From Bradyrhizobium retamae (GTDB taxonomy: Bacteria > Pseudomonadota > Alphaproteobacteria > Rhizobiales > Xanthobacteraceae), in assembly GCF_001440415.1 (NCBI RefSeq), contig NZ_LLYA01000181.1, positions 186,001 through 250,000 of the forward strand: DNA of 64,000 nucleotides, in the 5' to 3' direction. A model generated the notes under the pieces. The model did no database searches. It was not told the DNA's origin and saw only the letters and a list, made by a program, of their open reading frames with translations. The translations under genes and the position numbers were made by a program. Shown piece by piece: positions 1 to 7,385 of the stretch (position 1 is its first letter; the number at the start of each line of letters is the position of its first letter).

Positions 1-1096
1 CGGAGAAGGGTTGCAGCTTGCCCGCCAATAGCTTGACCAGCGTCGACTTGCCATTGCCGTTGGAGCCGAGCAGGGCGATGCGGTCATCGGTGTCGATGCG
101 CAGCGTGACGCGGCTGAGCACCGGCTTTTTCGGGTCGTAGCCGACCGAGACTTCGTCGACGGCGATGATCGGCGGCGACAGCATCTTCTCCGGCGTCGGG
201 AACGTGATTTCGCGCACATCCTGGGTCACCAGCGCGGTAACCGGCTTCATCCGTTCCAGCATCTTGACGCGGGATTGCGCCTGTCGGGCTTTCGAGGCTT
301 TTGCCTTGAAGCGATCGACGAAGGCCTGCAGCCGCTTGCGCTCGTCGGCCTGGCGCTTGGCGTGCTTGGCATCCAGCATTTCGCGCATGGCGCGCTGTTC
401 CTCGAAGGAGGAATAGGTCCCCTTGTAGAGGGTCAGTTTGCCGCGATCGAGGTGCAGGATCTGGTCGACCGAGGTGTCGAGCAGGTCACGGTCGTGGCTG
501 ATGACGATGACGGTGCGTGGATAGTTCGCAAGATGGTCTTCTAGCCACAGCGTTCCTTCGAGGTCGAGATAGTTGGTCGGTTCGTCCAACAGCAGCAAAT
601 CCGGCGCCGAGAACAGCGTCGCCGCCAACGCCACCCGCATGCGCCAGCCCCCGGAGAATTCCGAGCACGGCCGCGCCTGGTCCGCGGCGGAAAATCCGAG
701 GCCGCTCAGGATTGCCGCGGCGCGCGCCGGCGCGGAGTGCGCGTCGATGTCGACCAGCCGGGTCTGGATTTCGGCGATGCGATGCGGATTGGTGGCGGTT
801 TCGGCCTCACGGAGCAGCGCGTCACGCTCCAGATCGGCCCTCAGTACGACATTGATGAGACTCTCCGGGCCGTCCGGCGCCTCCTGCGCCAGGCTGCCGA
901 CGCGCCAGCGCGGCGGTAGCTTAATGCTGCCGGACTCGGTCGGCAGGTCGCCCCGGATCGCATGAAACAGCGTCGATTTGCCGACGCCGTTGCGCCCGAC
1001 GAAGCCGACGCGAGCACCGGGCACGATCTGCACCGTGCTGTTGTCGATCAGGAGCCGCCCGGCAATCCGGATCGAAATGTCTGTGATGGAAAGCAT
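1..1096 (-). CDS. ABC-F family ATPase (3' end outside window)
   Basis: Soluble twin-ATPase of the ABC-F class, whose known members act on ribosomes rather than as transporters. The gene starts at ATG 1096 and runs off the left edge, so about 365 residues are visible. Domain 1 has Walker A (GRNGVGKST, residues 34-42), a signature FSGGWRMR and Walker B plus D-loop LLLLDEPTNYLDL. A charged linker rich in Arg, Lys and Ala follows, as expected for the interdomain arm. The second Walker A (GSNGNGKST) sits near residue 347, just before the edge. No transmembrane segment is visible, which fits ABC-F. The subgroup (Uup-, EttA- or YheS-like) cannot be decided without the C-terminus. Confidence 0.92.
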   Translation of the reverse strand, partial: MLSITDISIRIAGRLLIDNSTVQIVPGARVGFVGRNGVGKSTLFHAIRGDLPTESGSIKLPPRWRVGSLAQEAPDGPESLINVVLRADLERDALLREAETATNPHRIAEIQTRLVDIDAHSAPARAAAILSGLGFSAADQARPCSEFSGGWRMRVALAATLFSAPDLLLLDEPTNYLDLEGTLWLEDHLANYPRTVIVISHDRDLLDTSVDQILHLDRGKLTLYKGTYSSFEEQRAMREMLDAKHAKRQADERKRLQAFVDRFKAKASKARQAQSRVKMLERMKPVTALVTQDVREITFPTPEKMLSPPIIAVDEVSVGYDPKKPVLSRVTLRIDTDDRIALLGSNGNGKSTLVKLLAGKLQPFS

Positions 1097-1165
1097 GCGG
1101 CGTTGTCACCGGAGCCGGTGTCAAACGCAACCCATTTATCGGTAAAATCAGCTATCCAGCGGCCC

Positions 1166-1396
1166 TCAATGCAGCTCGCTGTCGCGGCGGCGCAACTCGT
1201 CGACGAGTTCTCGTAGACGCGGTGGCAGTTCAGTTTCAGGACGGAAGTTTTGCTGAAGCCGTTCGCCGATGGCGTCGCAGATCGACACACATGTCCTATG
1301 ATCGAGTTGTTCGAAATCTCTGATGGTTCGGCCATCCATCGGCGGTCTCTTCGCGAGTTCCACCTCGCGGCGTTCGCAAGGCTTGGGTGATAACAT
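1166..1396 (-). CDS. small hypothetical protein
   Basis: A 76-residue soluble protein, not recognised as a named domain. Its middle and end (CDAIGERLQQNF, then PPRLRELVDELRRRDSE) are amphipathic and charged and look like a short helical protein of the kind common in Rhizobiales. No convincing Shine-Dalgarno precedes ATG 1396. An internal ATG at 1339 (MDGRTIRD) would give 57 residues and may be the true start. It lies upstream of and in the same direction as the ABC-F gene, about 70 bases from its start. No signal peptide or membrane segment is visible. Confidence 0.5.
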   Translation of the reverse strand: MLSPKPCERREVELAKRPPMDGRTIRDFEQLDHRTCVSICDAIGERLQQNFRPETELPPRLRELVDELRRRDSELH

Positions 1397-1498
1397 TCAT
1401 GAAGGATCAAGTCACAACCGCGAAATTTGTTTCCCGTGCAGAGCCCCATGCCTTCGCGTGCAGGTGGTCGAATCGCGGCTGGCTGTTCGCTTCCGCAC

Positions 1499-1525
1499 AA
1501 AAAGCCCCGGCGCGGCGGCCGGGGC
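1499..1525 (-). terminator. Rho-independent terminator of the His-rich gene
   Basis: Perfect 7-bp GC stem (1504-1510 with 1519-1525) followed on the minus strand by a run of five T. It lies 27 bases past the stop codon of the gene at 1552-1821. Confidence 0.7.
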
Positions 1526-1551
1526 GTCAGTCAGGGAGAAGCTCAATCAGC

Positions 1552-1821
1552 TCAGTAGCAGCGGTTCACCAGCCGCCAGCGCGGGCCCCAAGGAGTCGGA
1601 ACCAGACGCCGCACGTAACAGCCGCCATAGCCACCGAAATAGGCCGGGCCGCCGATGACGACGCGCGGGCCCCAGCCGTGATGGCGGTGATGCCAGCCGT
1701 GATGGTGATGATGATGGTGCCAGCCGTGACGCCAGCCGCCGGCCGAGGCCGATGTCGGCGCCAGCGCGGCCGCGCCCAGCGAAGCCGCGGCCACTGCAAC
1801 GAGCGAGAGTTTACGTAACAT
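1552..1821 (-). CDS. exported His/Gly-rich small protein
   Basis: An 89-residue protein with a clear signal peptide: MLRKL, a hydrophobic Ala/Val/Leu core, then cleavage after SASA near residue 32. The mature part is dominated by His, Gly and Trp (a block of seven His and repeated GWHH), then a Tyr/Gly stretch and a short C-terminal domain with two Cys (GGCYVRR and VNRCY). The pattern suggests periplasmic metal binding or surface coating, but this is inference. The start at 1821 is fixed by GGAG nine bases upstream and by the signal peptide. It is a single gene with its own terminator and is divergent from ndk. Confidence 0.8.
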   Translation of the reverse strand: MLRKLSLVAVAAASLGAAALAPTSASAGGWRHGWHHHHHHHGWHHRHHGWGPRVVIGGPAYFGGYGGCYVRRLVPTPWGPRWRLVNRCY

Positions 1822-2147
1822 GATCGTCTCCTCAAGATTCAGGCGCGAAAATGCGCGCCATCGGTGAGATCGCCTCCCGTAACGCCCCGGGCCTCGCGGA
1901 TGTGCGCCCGGTGTCCGATCGTCGGAAAATCTACGACTGCGAAGCTGAATGGCGGCGTGACGCAGGTTACAGAGTGGGTTCACCTCCCTGAAATTGCGGT
2001 AATCTTCGCCCCTAAGGGGTGACGTGCCGCACAAAAGGATGCTCAAAAGGGGTGGCAGGCGCGTCACGGGTCGCTTGCCGTCGCGAGGTGACGCCGATAT
2101 AAGCCCCCGCAACCCTCCAATCAGCGTGTTTTGCAAGGACGTAAACA
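1822..2147. other. divergent intergenic region, His-rich gene / ndk
   Basis: 326 bases without a supported gene, holding the promoters of both divergent genes. A short perfect inverted repeat (CCCCTAAGGGG, about 2010-2020) is the only structure noticed. No promoter hexamers could be assigned confidently. Confidence 0.5.
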
Positions 2148-2570
2148 ATGGCGATTGAACGCACTTTCTCGATCATCAAGCCGGACGCGACCGCGCGCAA
2201 TTTGACCGGCGCCGTCAACGCGTTGATCGAGAAGGCCGGCTTGCGGATCGTCGCCCAGAAACGCATTCGCATGACCCGCGAACAGGCGGAAACCTTCTAT
2301 GCCGTTCACAAGGCGCGTCCATTCTTCGGCGAACTGGTCGACTTCATGACCTCCGGCCCGGTCGTCGTGCAGGTGCTGGAAGGCGAGGGCGCTATTGCCA
2401 AATACCGCGACGTCATGGGGGCCACCGATCCGTCGAAGGCGGCGGAGGGTACGATCCGCAAGGTCCATGCGAAGTCGATCGGCGAGAACTCGGTGCATGG
2501 TTCGGACGCGCCGGAGACCGCCGCGATCGAAATCGCGCAGTTCTTTTCCGGTAACGAAATCGTCGGATAA
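2148..2570 (+). CDS. ndk: nucleoside diphosphate kinase
   Basis: Transfers the gamma phosphate of ATP to nucleoside diphosphates through a phosphohistidine, balancing cytosolic NTP and dNTP pools. The 140-residue length is standard for bacterial Ndk. The N-terminus ERTFSIIKPDA and the active-site segment NSVHGSDAPE (catalytic His117) are both intact. The start at 2148 is preceded by AAGGACGTAAACA, a usable ribosome site. It is followed after 63 bases by a broken TerC-type gene on the same strand. The family is unmistakable. Confidence 0.98.
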   Translation: MAIERTFSIIKPDATARNLTGAVNALIEKAGLRIVAQKRIRMTREQAETFYAVHKARPFFGELVDFMTSGPVVVQVLEGEGAIAKYRDVMGATDPSKAAEGTIRKVHAKSIGENSVHGSDAPETAAIEIAQFFSGNEIVG

Positions 2571-2633
2571 TCGATTGGAAGAGCGGCCGTGGTAGCCGTG
2601 CGCAACGGCTGAAGAGGCCTGGCGGGAAACGCT

Positions 2634-3466
2634 GTGCACTGGCTCCTGCAAATCTTCGATCCTGCGACGATCTCGGCATTCTTCACCCAGTTCCAGGCCG
2701 AGATGCAGCAACCCGCCTTCTGGGTCGCGCTCGGCAAGATCATGTGGATCAACATCCCGCTGTCGGGTGACAACGCGCTTGTCATCGCGATGGCGTGCCG
2801 CGGGCTGCCGCCGCGCTAGCGGTTCTGGGGCATGATCCTTGCCGCCGGCGTCGCCGTGCTGCTGCGCATCATCTTCACCGGCATCGTCGTGACGCTGATG
2901 GGGCTGCCATTCCTCAAGCTGGTTGGCGGTCTGGCGCTGCTCTTTATCGCGGCGATGCTTCTGGTGCCCGAACACGAAGACGAGGGCGACGTCGACGCGG
3001 CTGCGCATCTATGGGCAGCGGTGCAGATCGTGGCGATCGCCGACATCGTCATGAGCCTCGACAACGTCATCGCGGTCGCCGCGGCCGCCAATGGCAGCAT
3101 CCCGCTGCTCGTCATCGGGCTTGCCATCAGCGTTCCCCTGATCATCGCAGGCGCTGCGCTGATCCGCGTTGCTGACGCGTTTTCCCGCTCTGGTGTGGGC
3201 CGGCGCAGGCTTGCTGGGCTGGGTCGCAGGCGAGGTGATGGCAACCGACCCGGCGCTGCAACCGTCTCTGCACGCATTCTTCAACGGTCCGGTCGGTGTC
3301 GGCCTCGATGGGGTCCTCAAATCGATCGGCATGGCGCCGCAGTTCGCCAATGGCGGCCATGGCGGCGAGGTGATCCTTACTCATCGGCATCGCCGTGGTG
3401 CTTTTGGTGGGCTCGGTCTGGCGCAAGCGCAGGCTGCAGGGCGCGGAGCACTCGGCGACGGCGTAA
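2634..3466 (+). pseudogene. TerC family membrane protein, disrupted at three sites
   Basis: The three reading frames together give one TerC-like integral membrane protein (metal-ion or tellurite-resistance-associated family). Frame A begins at GTG 2634 and carries the family hallmark IPLSGDNALVIA. It is interrupted by TAG at 2817-2819, where the surrounding residues LPPR-x-RFWG imply a lost Gln codon (CAG to TAG). The same frame resumes with GMILAAG and runs through VMSLDNVIAVA. Near 3160 homology moves to the +1 frame (LLTRFPALVWAGAGLLG), and near 3378 to the third frame (LIGIAVVLLVGS), which ends at TAA 3464-3466. Three independent lesions make a pseudogene more likely than a single sequencing error, though draft-quality errors are not excluded. 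Confidence 0.88.
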
Positions 3467-3579
3467 GGCGACGATCTGCGATCTCGTGGCGCACGTTGCG
3501 CCGCGGCGGCTTCTCGTCCGATAGGTCATTTGCACAGTTCCAGCTCATGTAACGCCGTCGAGGTCGCGCTGGTTATGGC

Positions 3580-3756
3580 TTAGGAATTTTCATCTCTCTG
3601 CCATTGCCGTACCGCCTCGTTGACCTTGTCACGATCGCGCCGCTCGTCCGGCGCGAGCCGCATGATGGGCTCGTGGATCGCAGCCGGGATTGTGAGCTTG
3701 CTGTCAGGTGGTTTCTCGACCCACTCCCACCATTGATCGAAGGCGTCCTTGGGCAT
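3580..3756 (-). CDS. 58-residue protein coupled to DNA ligase
   Basis: A small acidic/basic soluble protein with Trp-rich N-terminus (DQWWEWVEKPP) and a charged C-terminus (APDERRDRDKVNEAV). Its ATG overlaps the ligase stop codon as TGATG (3754-3758), a classic arrangement for translational coupling, so it is probably made in fixed ratio with the ligase. No known domain was recognised. The composition, lack of internal stops and exact junction support a real gene despite its size. A role as ligase accessory factor is inference from position only. Confidence 0.68.
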   Translation of the reverse strand: MPKDAFDQWWEWVEKPPDSKLTIPAAIHEPIMRLAPDERRDRDKVNEAVRQWQRDENS

Positions 3757-4673
3757 CACAGGTCCTCGCGCAGGCCCTTGAAGAATGGATGCCGGACTTT
3801 GCCCTCGGCCGATTTGGCTCGGTATTCGATCTCCACCAGCAGCTCTGGTTCTACCCAGATGCCCTTATGCGCGATCCTCTTGGTGTAGGGCTGGCGCTCG
3901 CGGATCAGCGGCGTCAGACGCTTGCGCAATTCGCCGGCCGACGCCTTGTCGAACCCGCGGTCGCACTTGCCGGCATAAATCAGGTCGCTACCGGTGCGGC
4001 GGCCGAGATAGATGCCGTCCCAATCCTTGCCGTCAAGCGCAAAACCCGCAATGGTCAGCGTCTCGCGTTGCGCGCAGGTCTTCTTGACCCAATCCCTGAT
4101 GCGCCCGGAGACATAGCGGCTGTCGCGCACCTTGGAGACGACGCCTTCGAGCCCGACTTTGCAGGCGTGCGCGTACATCTCGCTGCCGTCGATCTCAAAA
4201 CTTTCGCTGAACTGGACGTCGGTGCCGTCGATGGTCTTTCTCAGCAGCGCCTTGCGCTCGTGCAGCGGCAGCGTCCGCAGATCGTTGCCGTTCAGATAAA
4301 GCAGGTCGAAGGCAACCAGCACAATCCGGTCGGATTTCCCCTTCAGTTCGTTCTGCAGCACGGAAAAATCGGTCGTGCCGTCCTTGGAGGGAACGACGAC
4401 CTCGCCGTCGAGGATCGCACTGCCGGCGACGACATGCCAGGCGTCGTCGGCGATCTTGCGCAATCGCCGGGTCCAGTCGTTGCCGCGGCGGGTGAAAATT
4501 TTGACGGTGCCGTTGGCGAGATGAACCTGTACCCTGTAACCGTCGAACTTGATCTCGTGAATCCAGCGATCGCCGCCCGGCACTCTCTCGATCGAAGCGG
4601 CTAGCGCGGGTTCGATGAAACCCGGATAGGGCGCCTTGGTCCCCGCCGCCGGCTTCTTACGCTGAAACGCCAC
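3756..4673 (-). CDS. ATP-dependent DNA ligase (LigD ligase-domain type)
   Basis: Seals nicks in DNA using ATP. The 305-residue protein has the nucleotidyltransferase motif I EIKFDGYRV with AMP-accepting Lys42, motif III around FDLLYLNG, motif IV EGVVSK, and motif V region DWVKKTC, followed by an OB-fold domain to the C-terminus. It resembles the stand-alone ligase domain of bacterial LigD-type NHEJ proteins. No Ku, polymerase or phosphoesterase module is present nearby, so it is either a LigC-like repair enzyme or works with an NHEJ system elsewhere. It is the first gene of a two-gene unit with the 58-residue protein at 3580. Confidence 0.93.
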   Translation of the reverse strand: MAFQRKKPAAGTKAPYPGFIEPALAASIERVPGGDRWIHEIKFDGYRVQVHLANGTVKIFTRRGNDWTRRLRKIADDAWHVVAGSAILDGEVVVPSKDGTTDFSVLQNELKGKSDRIVLVAFDLLYLNGNDLRTLPLHERKALLRKTIDGTDVQFSESFEIDGSEMYAHACKVGLEGVVSKVRDSRYVSGRIRDWVKKTCAQRETLTIAGFALDGKDWDGIYLGRRTGSDLIYAGKCDRGFDKASAGELRKRLTPLIRERQPYTKRIAHKGIWVEPELLVEIEYRAKSAEGKVRHPFFKGLREDL

Positions 4674-4801
4674 AATAAAACTCCACGCCGCAATGAATTC
4701 AAATCGATCTAGAACTGTTGGTTCATTTCAAATTGCTACTTTTTCCTTCTAGTTCCAGAGCCGCAACAAATCTCATTGGCAATAAACGGAAAGCTATCTG
4801 C

Positions 4802-4894
4802 GTGGGCAGGCAGCTGAAAAAGCTGCGCGTCGATGCGGAGGATTTCGCGTCGAAGCGACGCGCGCATGACGGCCGCCGTCATCTGGAAACTTGA
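4802..4894 (+). pseudogene. truncated relic of the AEDCALI small-protein family
   Basis: The 30-codon frame QLKKLRVDAEDF matches the start of the intact proteins at 5995 (QLEKLRVEAEDC) and 8022 (QLERLRTDAEDC). Upstream DNA (GGCAATAAACGG) is also shared with the region just before 5995, pointing to local duplication of a segment at least 70 bases long. After AEDF the similarity stops and the frame ends at 4892-4894. It has lost the KRELF and HLxVLAxEVERAI parts of the family. Confidence 0.65.
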
Positions 4895-4972
4895 GGAGCA
4901 AAAGAATGCGCTTCGTCCGGAACGGCGGGACTAAGGGCAGACGAATTGCGCAAGAACCAAAGTCTCGGTTCC

Positions 4973-4998
4973 GGAACCTTCTCGTTCCTTCGTCTGTT
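4973..4998 (+). promoter_or_regulatory. putative EcfG (general stress) promoter
   Basis: GGAAC (4973-4977), 17 bases, then TGTT (4995-4998). The alphaproteobacterial EcfG consensus is GGAAC, 16-17 bases, CGTT, so one -10 base differs. A transcript would start near 5005, about 20 bases before the ATG of the 27-residue protein. Confidence 0.55.
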
Positions 4999-5025
4999 TA
5001 TGCAGGTTAGAAGGAGGAGGAGATC

Positions 5026-5109
5026 ATGCCAGTACTACTGCTCTGGGCCGTCCCCACCGTCATCGTAGTCGGTGGTCTCGGCTATTATTTTCTTCGTGTA
5101 GTACAGTAG
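5026..5109 (+). CDS. 27-residue single-span membrane protein
   Basis: A very short protein, MPVLLLWAVPTVIVVGG followed by LGYYFLRVVQ, that is almost entirely one transmembrane helix. It is supported by an unusually strong ribosome site (AAGGAGGAGGAG just before ATG 5026), an EcfG-like promoter upstream and a hairpin terminator downstream, which together make a complete transcription unit. The function is unknown. Such peptides often modulate larger membrane proteins or act in envelope stress, but nothing here identifies a partner. Confidence 0.65.
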   Translation: MPVLLLWAVPTVIVVGGLGYYFLRVVQ

Positions 5110-5120
5110 CGGATTGCGGC

Positions 5121-5151
5121 GGCCTGCGCCGGGAAACCGGCCGGGCCTTTT
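5121..5151 (+). terminator. hairpin terminator after the 27-residue gene
   Basis: Inner stem GCCGG / CCGGC around a GAAA tetraloop (5128-5141), outer GGCC / GGCC pairing (5121-5124 with 5144-5147), then TTTT (5148-5151). It lies 12 bases after the stop codon. Confidence 0.6.
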
Positions 5152-5173
5152 CGCTATGTAGGAGGCGTTTCTA

Positions 5174-5414
5174 ATGAAATGCGCTATCGCGGGCAATGGC
5201 TGTGCTCGCGACGTTGGTCGGGCCGGCTCTTGCAGATCCATGGAAAGACGAGAGCGGCAATGGCCGCTGGAGGCATGATCGTGCCGGTTACCGCGCCTAC
5301 AATTACGACCGCGATTACAAACAGGAGTTCTACCGAGGCCCCTGCAAGATCGAGCGCAAGTGGGAGCGCAACGGCGAATACAAAGAAGAAGTGAAGTGCA
5401 GGGGCTATCGCTAG
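5174..5414 (+). CDS. small exported protein with a frameshifted signal peptide
   Basis: The mature part (DPWKDESGNGRWRHD, then a charged Tyr/Lys/Glu stretch with two Cys, CKIERKW and VKCRGY) reads in frame from ATG 5196 to 5414. The best start, ATG 5174, has an ideal ribosome site (TAGGAGG) but is one base out of frame. Removing one G of GCGGGCA would give MKCAIAAMAVLATLVG then PALA, a textbook signal peptide. Either a one-base insertion has broken the gene, or translation uses ATG 5196 with a short signal (MAVLATLVGPALA). The family is unnamed but typical of Bradyrhizobium periplasmic proteins. Confidence 0.6.
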
Positions 5415-5536
5415 ATTAGTTGAACAGGCCCTTTAGGGTCGTTCTGATTTGTGCCTCGACATTGGGGCGGCTTCAGCCGCACCCCTGCTCGTAGACCGCA
5501 GCGCGAGAAATCTCACTTTGAATCAGAAGCGGTCAG

Positions 5537-5809
5537 TTAAGGGCCACGGTTCTCCCGCGCGTAAAGGTCTTTCGTTGCCTGTTCGGTGATCTGTTTTTCA
5601 GCGCGAGTCCTGCGTCTGTTGCGCATGATGCCGTAGGCCAGCACCAGACCAAGCACACCCGCACCGATGAACCACAGTGCCACTGGAAGATGGGAGGCAG
5701 TTTCGACAGGCTGTCCTTGCGCCGCGAGTTCGCCCGGGAAGAGGGCGAGGGCGGCCAGCGTGGCTGCGAGTTTAGCAGTCGTTCGTTCGCCAGATGAAAT
5801 CGAGAACAT
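5537..5809 (-). CDS. small membrane protein with signal sequence and one further span
   Basis: A 90-residue protein. Residues about 10-28 are hydrophobic (LAATLAALALFPGEL) and look like a cleavable signal ending in AAQ. A second span (VALWFIGAGVLGLVLAYGI) is followed by a positively charged cytosolic tail (RNRRRTRAEK). The start at 5809 is chosen because GGAGG lies nine bases upstream. An overlapping ATG at 5814 is in another frame and too close to the ribosome site. No domain recognised. Confidence 0.68.
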   Translation of the reverse strand: MFSISSGERTTAKLAATLAALALFPGELAAQGQPVETASHLPVALWFIGAGVLGLVLAYGIMRNRRRTRAEKQITEQATKDLYARENRGP

Positions 5810-5994
5810 CTCATGATCCTCCGCGTGGAGAAGGATCAATTTCGGCCAACAGCCAATGTTCCTGAAATCCCGGATTCGATCTCGGAACACGGATCCAATC
5901 ACCTTGAAACCGATGATTTAGCACTTTGCCGTTTTTTCCTGACCGGTTTCACGGCCGGACCTAAGCTCCACTCGGCAATAAACGGGGAGCCGCC

Positions 5995-6249
5995 ATGCCC
6001 CCACAGCTGGAAAAGCTGCGCGTCGAGGCGGAGGATTGCGCGTTGATCAACAAACTTGCCGGTAATCCACGCAAGCGCGAGCTATTCGAAAAGATTGCAG
6101 CTCATCTCAACGTGCTCGCCAGCGAGGTCGAACGCGCGATTGCCGAGAGCGCTCGAGAGGCGAGGCATAAGCAAGGTCTTCGACGGCCGCTGCTCCGAGT
6201 CGCTCGGCGTGCACAACAACCTAAGTGGGACCCGTCTGTTCCAGGTTGA
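5995..6249 (+). CDS. small hypothetical protein, AEDCALI family (copy 1)
   Basis: An 84-residue protein sharing QLExLRxxAEDCALIxKLAxNPxKRELF and HLxVLAxEVERAI with the protein at 8022. The conserved core (residues 3-52) is predicted helical and charged, with one conserved Cys. The tail after residue 55 does not match the paralogue and is rich in Arg and Pro, which may reflect a frame change or divergence. There is no membrane segment. The function is unknown. A truncated third copy lies at 4802, so the family has expanded locally. Confidence 0.7.
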   Translation: MPPQLEKLRVEAEDCALINKLAGNPRKRELFEKIAAHLNVLASEVERAIAESAREARHKQGLRRPLLRVARRAQQPKWDPSVPG

Positions 6250-6276
6250 TCTGCTCAATCTAGGCGTTCTTCCGGC

Positions 6277-6477
6277 TTAGGTTGGCGGTCGCAGTCCTGC
6301 CGATGTAAGCCACTCCTGAATGTGTACGGCTGTTTCAGCCTGCCTGGCTCTCCGGATTAGTCGCTCCCGCGCGAGCCCCGGCGGGGAGCTTCGCGCTTCC
6401 TTTCGAAGGCGTTTCGCCTCTTCGGTCAATCGCTCGGCCAGTGATGTCGTTTGTTTGAATCGGCGGCGCCGTTGCAT
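6277..6477 (-). CDS. small basic helical protein (SSPPG-WLTS family, copy 1)
   Basis: A 66-residue Arg-rich protein. Its C-terminal half (SSPPGLARERLIRRA then EWLTSAGLRPP) is clearly paralogous to the protein at 14352 (SSPPGQERDRLIRAA then RWLTSPGLQRP). ATG 6477 is preferred over the upstream 6531 because it matches the paralogue start (basic N-terminus) and has AAGGAA upstream. No known domain. Related short proteins are, from memory, common in Bradyrhizobium. A nucleic-acid-associated role is possible from the charge but unproven. Confidence 0.72.
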   Translation of the reverse strand: MQRRRRFKQTTSLAERLTEEAKRLRKEARSSPPGLARERLIRRARQAETAVHIQEWLTSAGLRPPT

Positions 6478-6931
6478 GCGCTGTTCCTTTCCTTGCAGGG
6501 AAGGCGGGAGCGCAACCGGCGTTCTCGTCATCGATAACTGCCTAGTACCTTGCGGTGATGTGCAACAGCTTACGCTTCCTTACCGCCGCTGTCGGTGCAC
6601 TAGTGCACAATTGGCAAATAGGAATGAGCTTGCCTACAGGCCGTTAGCAGTCTGTGTCGACCAGAGCCGCCGGTCGGTACGGTTTCGAGAACGGCCCCAG
6701 GGTGGGGTCATCCTCATGGTGCGACATCTCCGCGCTATCGCCGCGCAACAGTTTCTCACCCATACCCGCTCGCAGTCGGTGCAAGATCCTTCCATGGTGA
6801 CGCATCAGACATCGCCATCTTTGCCCGTTGGACTGCCTAACCTGCGGCGGCAATTTTCCGATTGCGAACGAGCAGCGCAGGAACGAAGTTCATCCTCCCG
6901 GTTTGAGTCGGCGCTCGCTGAGGCGCATAAC
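6478..6931. other. interval with no supported gene
   Basis: 454 bases. A plus-strand open frame crosses it from 6320, but its composition is irregular and only the part from 6932 resembles a protein. GGAAC near 6880 is followed by GTT after 16 bases, one short of the EcfG consensus, and was not called. Confidence 0.4.
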
Positions 6932-7282
6932 ATGAACACCCCGGATGAAGACGTCGTACTGAGGGCAACTGAAGATGCCCGGCGCATCCTTGGAGGATAC
7001 ATCGCGCCGGAGTCGCCCTCGGACGCAACGAGTACGATACAGCGGCTGCTAGCCGTTCTCGATCGAGATGAGGTTGTGCATGCTCTCGATCGTATGACAA
7101 GGCGCCGACCACATCGGCTCGTGGAACGCAACGGCCCCAGCGCCCGGGGGAGAGCGTCTATGCCACATTCCATGCTTCCGATGACGGGGGATAAACCGGA
7201 AGCATATCTGACGCGTGAGGGGACCGCCGGTTCCTGTGGTACGGTGCCGCGCCCTCAATTGCTTGCATTGGGCCGTGGCTGA
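6932..7282 (+). CDS. small hypothetical protein (DARRILGGYI family)
   Basis: The first 65 residues (DARRILGGYI, then STIQRLLAVLD and VVHALDRMTRRR ending RLVE) look like a conserved Bradyrhizobium small protein that in my memory usually stops right after RLVE. Here the frame continues for about 50 further residues of low-complexity sequence to 7282, suggesting loss of the original stop. ATG 6932 has GAGG eight bases upstream. An open frame extends further upstream but shows no family resemblance there. No membrane segment. Function unknown. Confidence 0.55.
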   Translation: MNTPDEDVVLRATEDARRILGGYIAPESPSDATSTIQRLLAVLDRDEVVHALDRMTRRRPHRLVERNGPSARGRASMPHSMLPMTGDKPEAYLTREGTAGSCGTVPRPQLLALGRG

Positions 7283-7385
7283 TCAGACTTAAGTTCAGCT
7301 CCGAGCTCCTGTAGGAACCGAAACCGATTGCGCGTTCTTAGTCCTGCTTAGCGCCCCAACGGCGTGTGGCGCGCGGGAGACGGGC

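Larger units (their letters stand above)
4674..5025. other. gene-poor interval with a gene relic and a stress-type promoter
   Basis: 352 bases between the ligase start and the 27-residue protein. It holds the truncated relic at 4802-4894 and an EcfG-like promoter at 4973-4998, listed separately. The palindrome GGTTCCGGAACC overlaps the promoter. A 34-codon frame from ATG 4906 has a good ribosome site (GAGGAG) but no recognisable product and was not called. Confidence 0.5.

Noticed and set aside
4906..5010. 34-codon open frame with a good ribosome site
   Set aside because: No recognisable product, no membrane segment or motif, and it overlaps the putative EcfG promoter.
6880..6905. EcfG-like site before the gene at 6932
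   Set aside because: GGAAC to GTT spacing is 16 bases, one short of the accepted range, and the base before GTT is G instead of C.
6320..6931. 5' part of a 320-residue plus-strand open frame
   Set aside because: It overlaps the minus-strand small basic gene and has no family resemblance until 6932.
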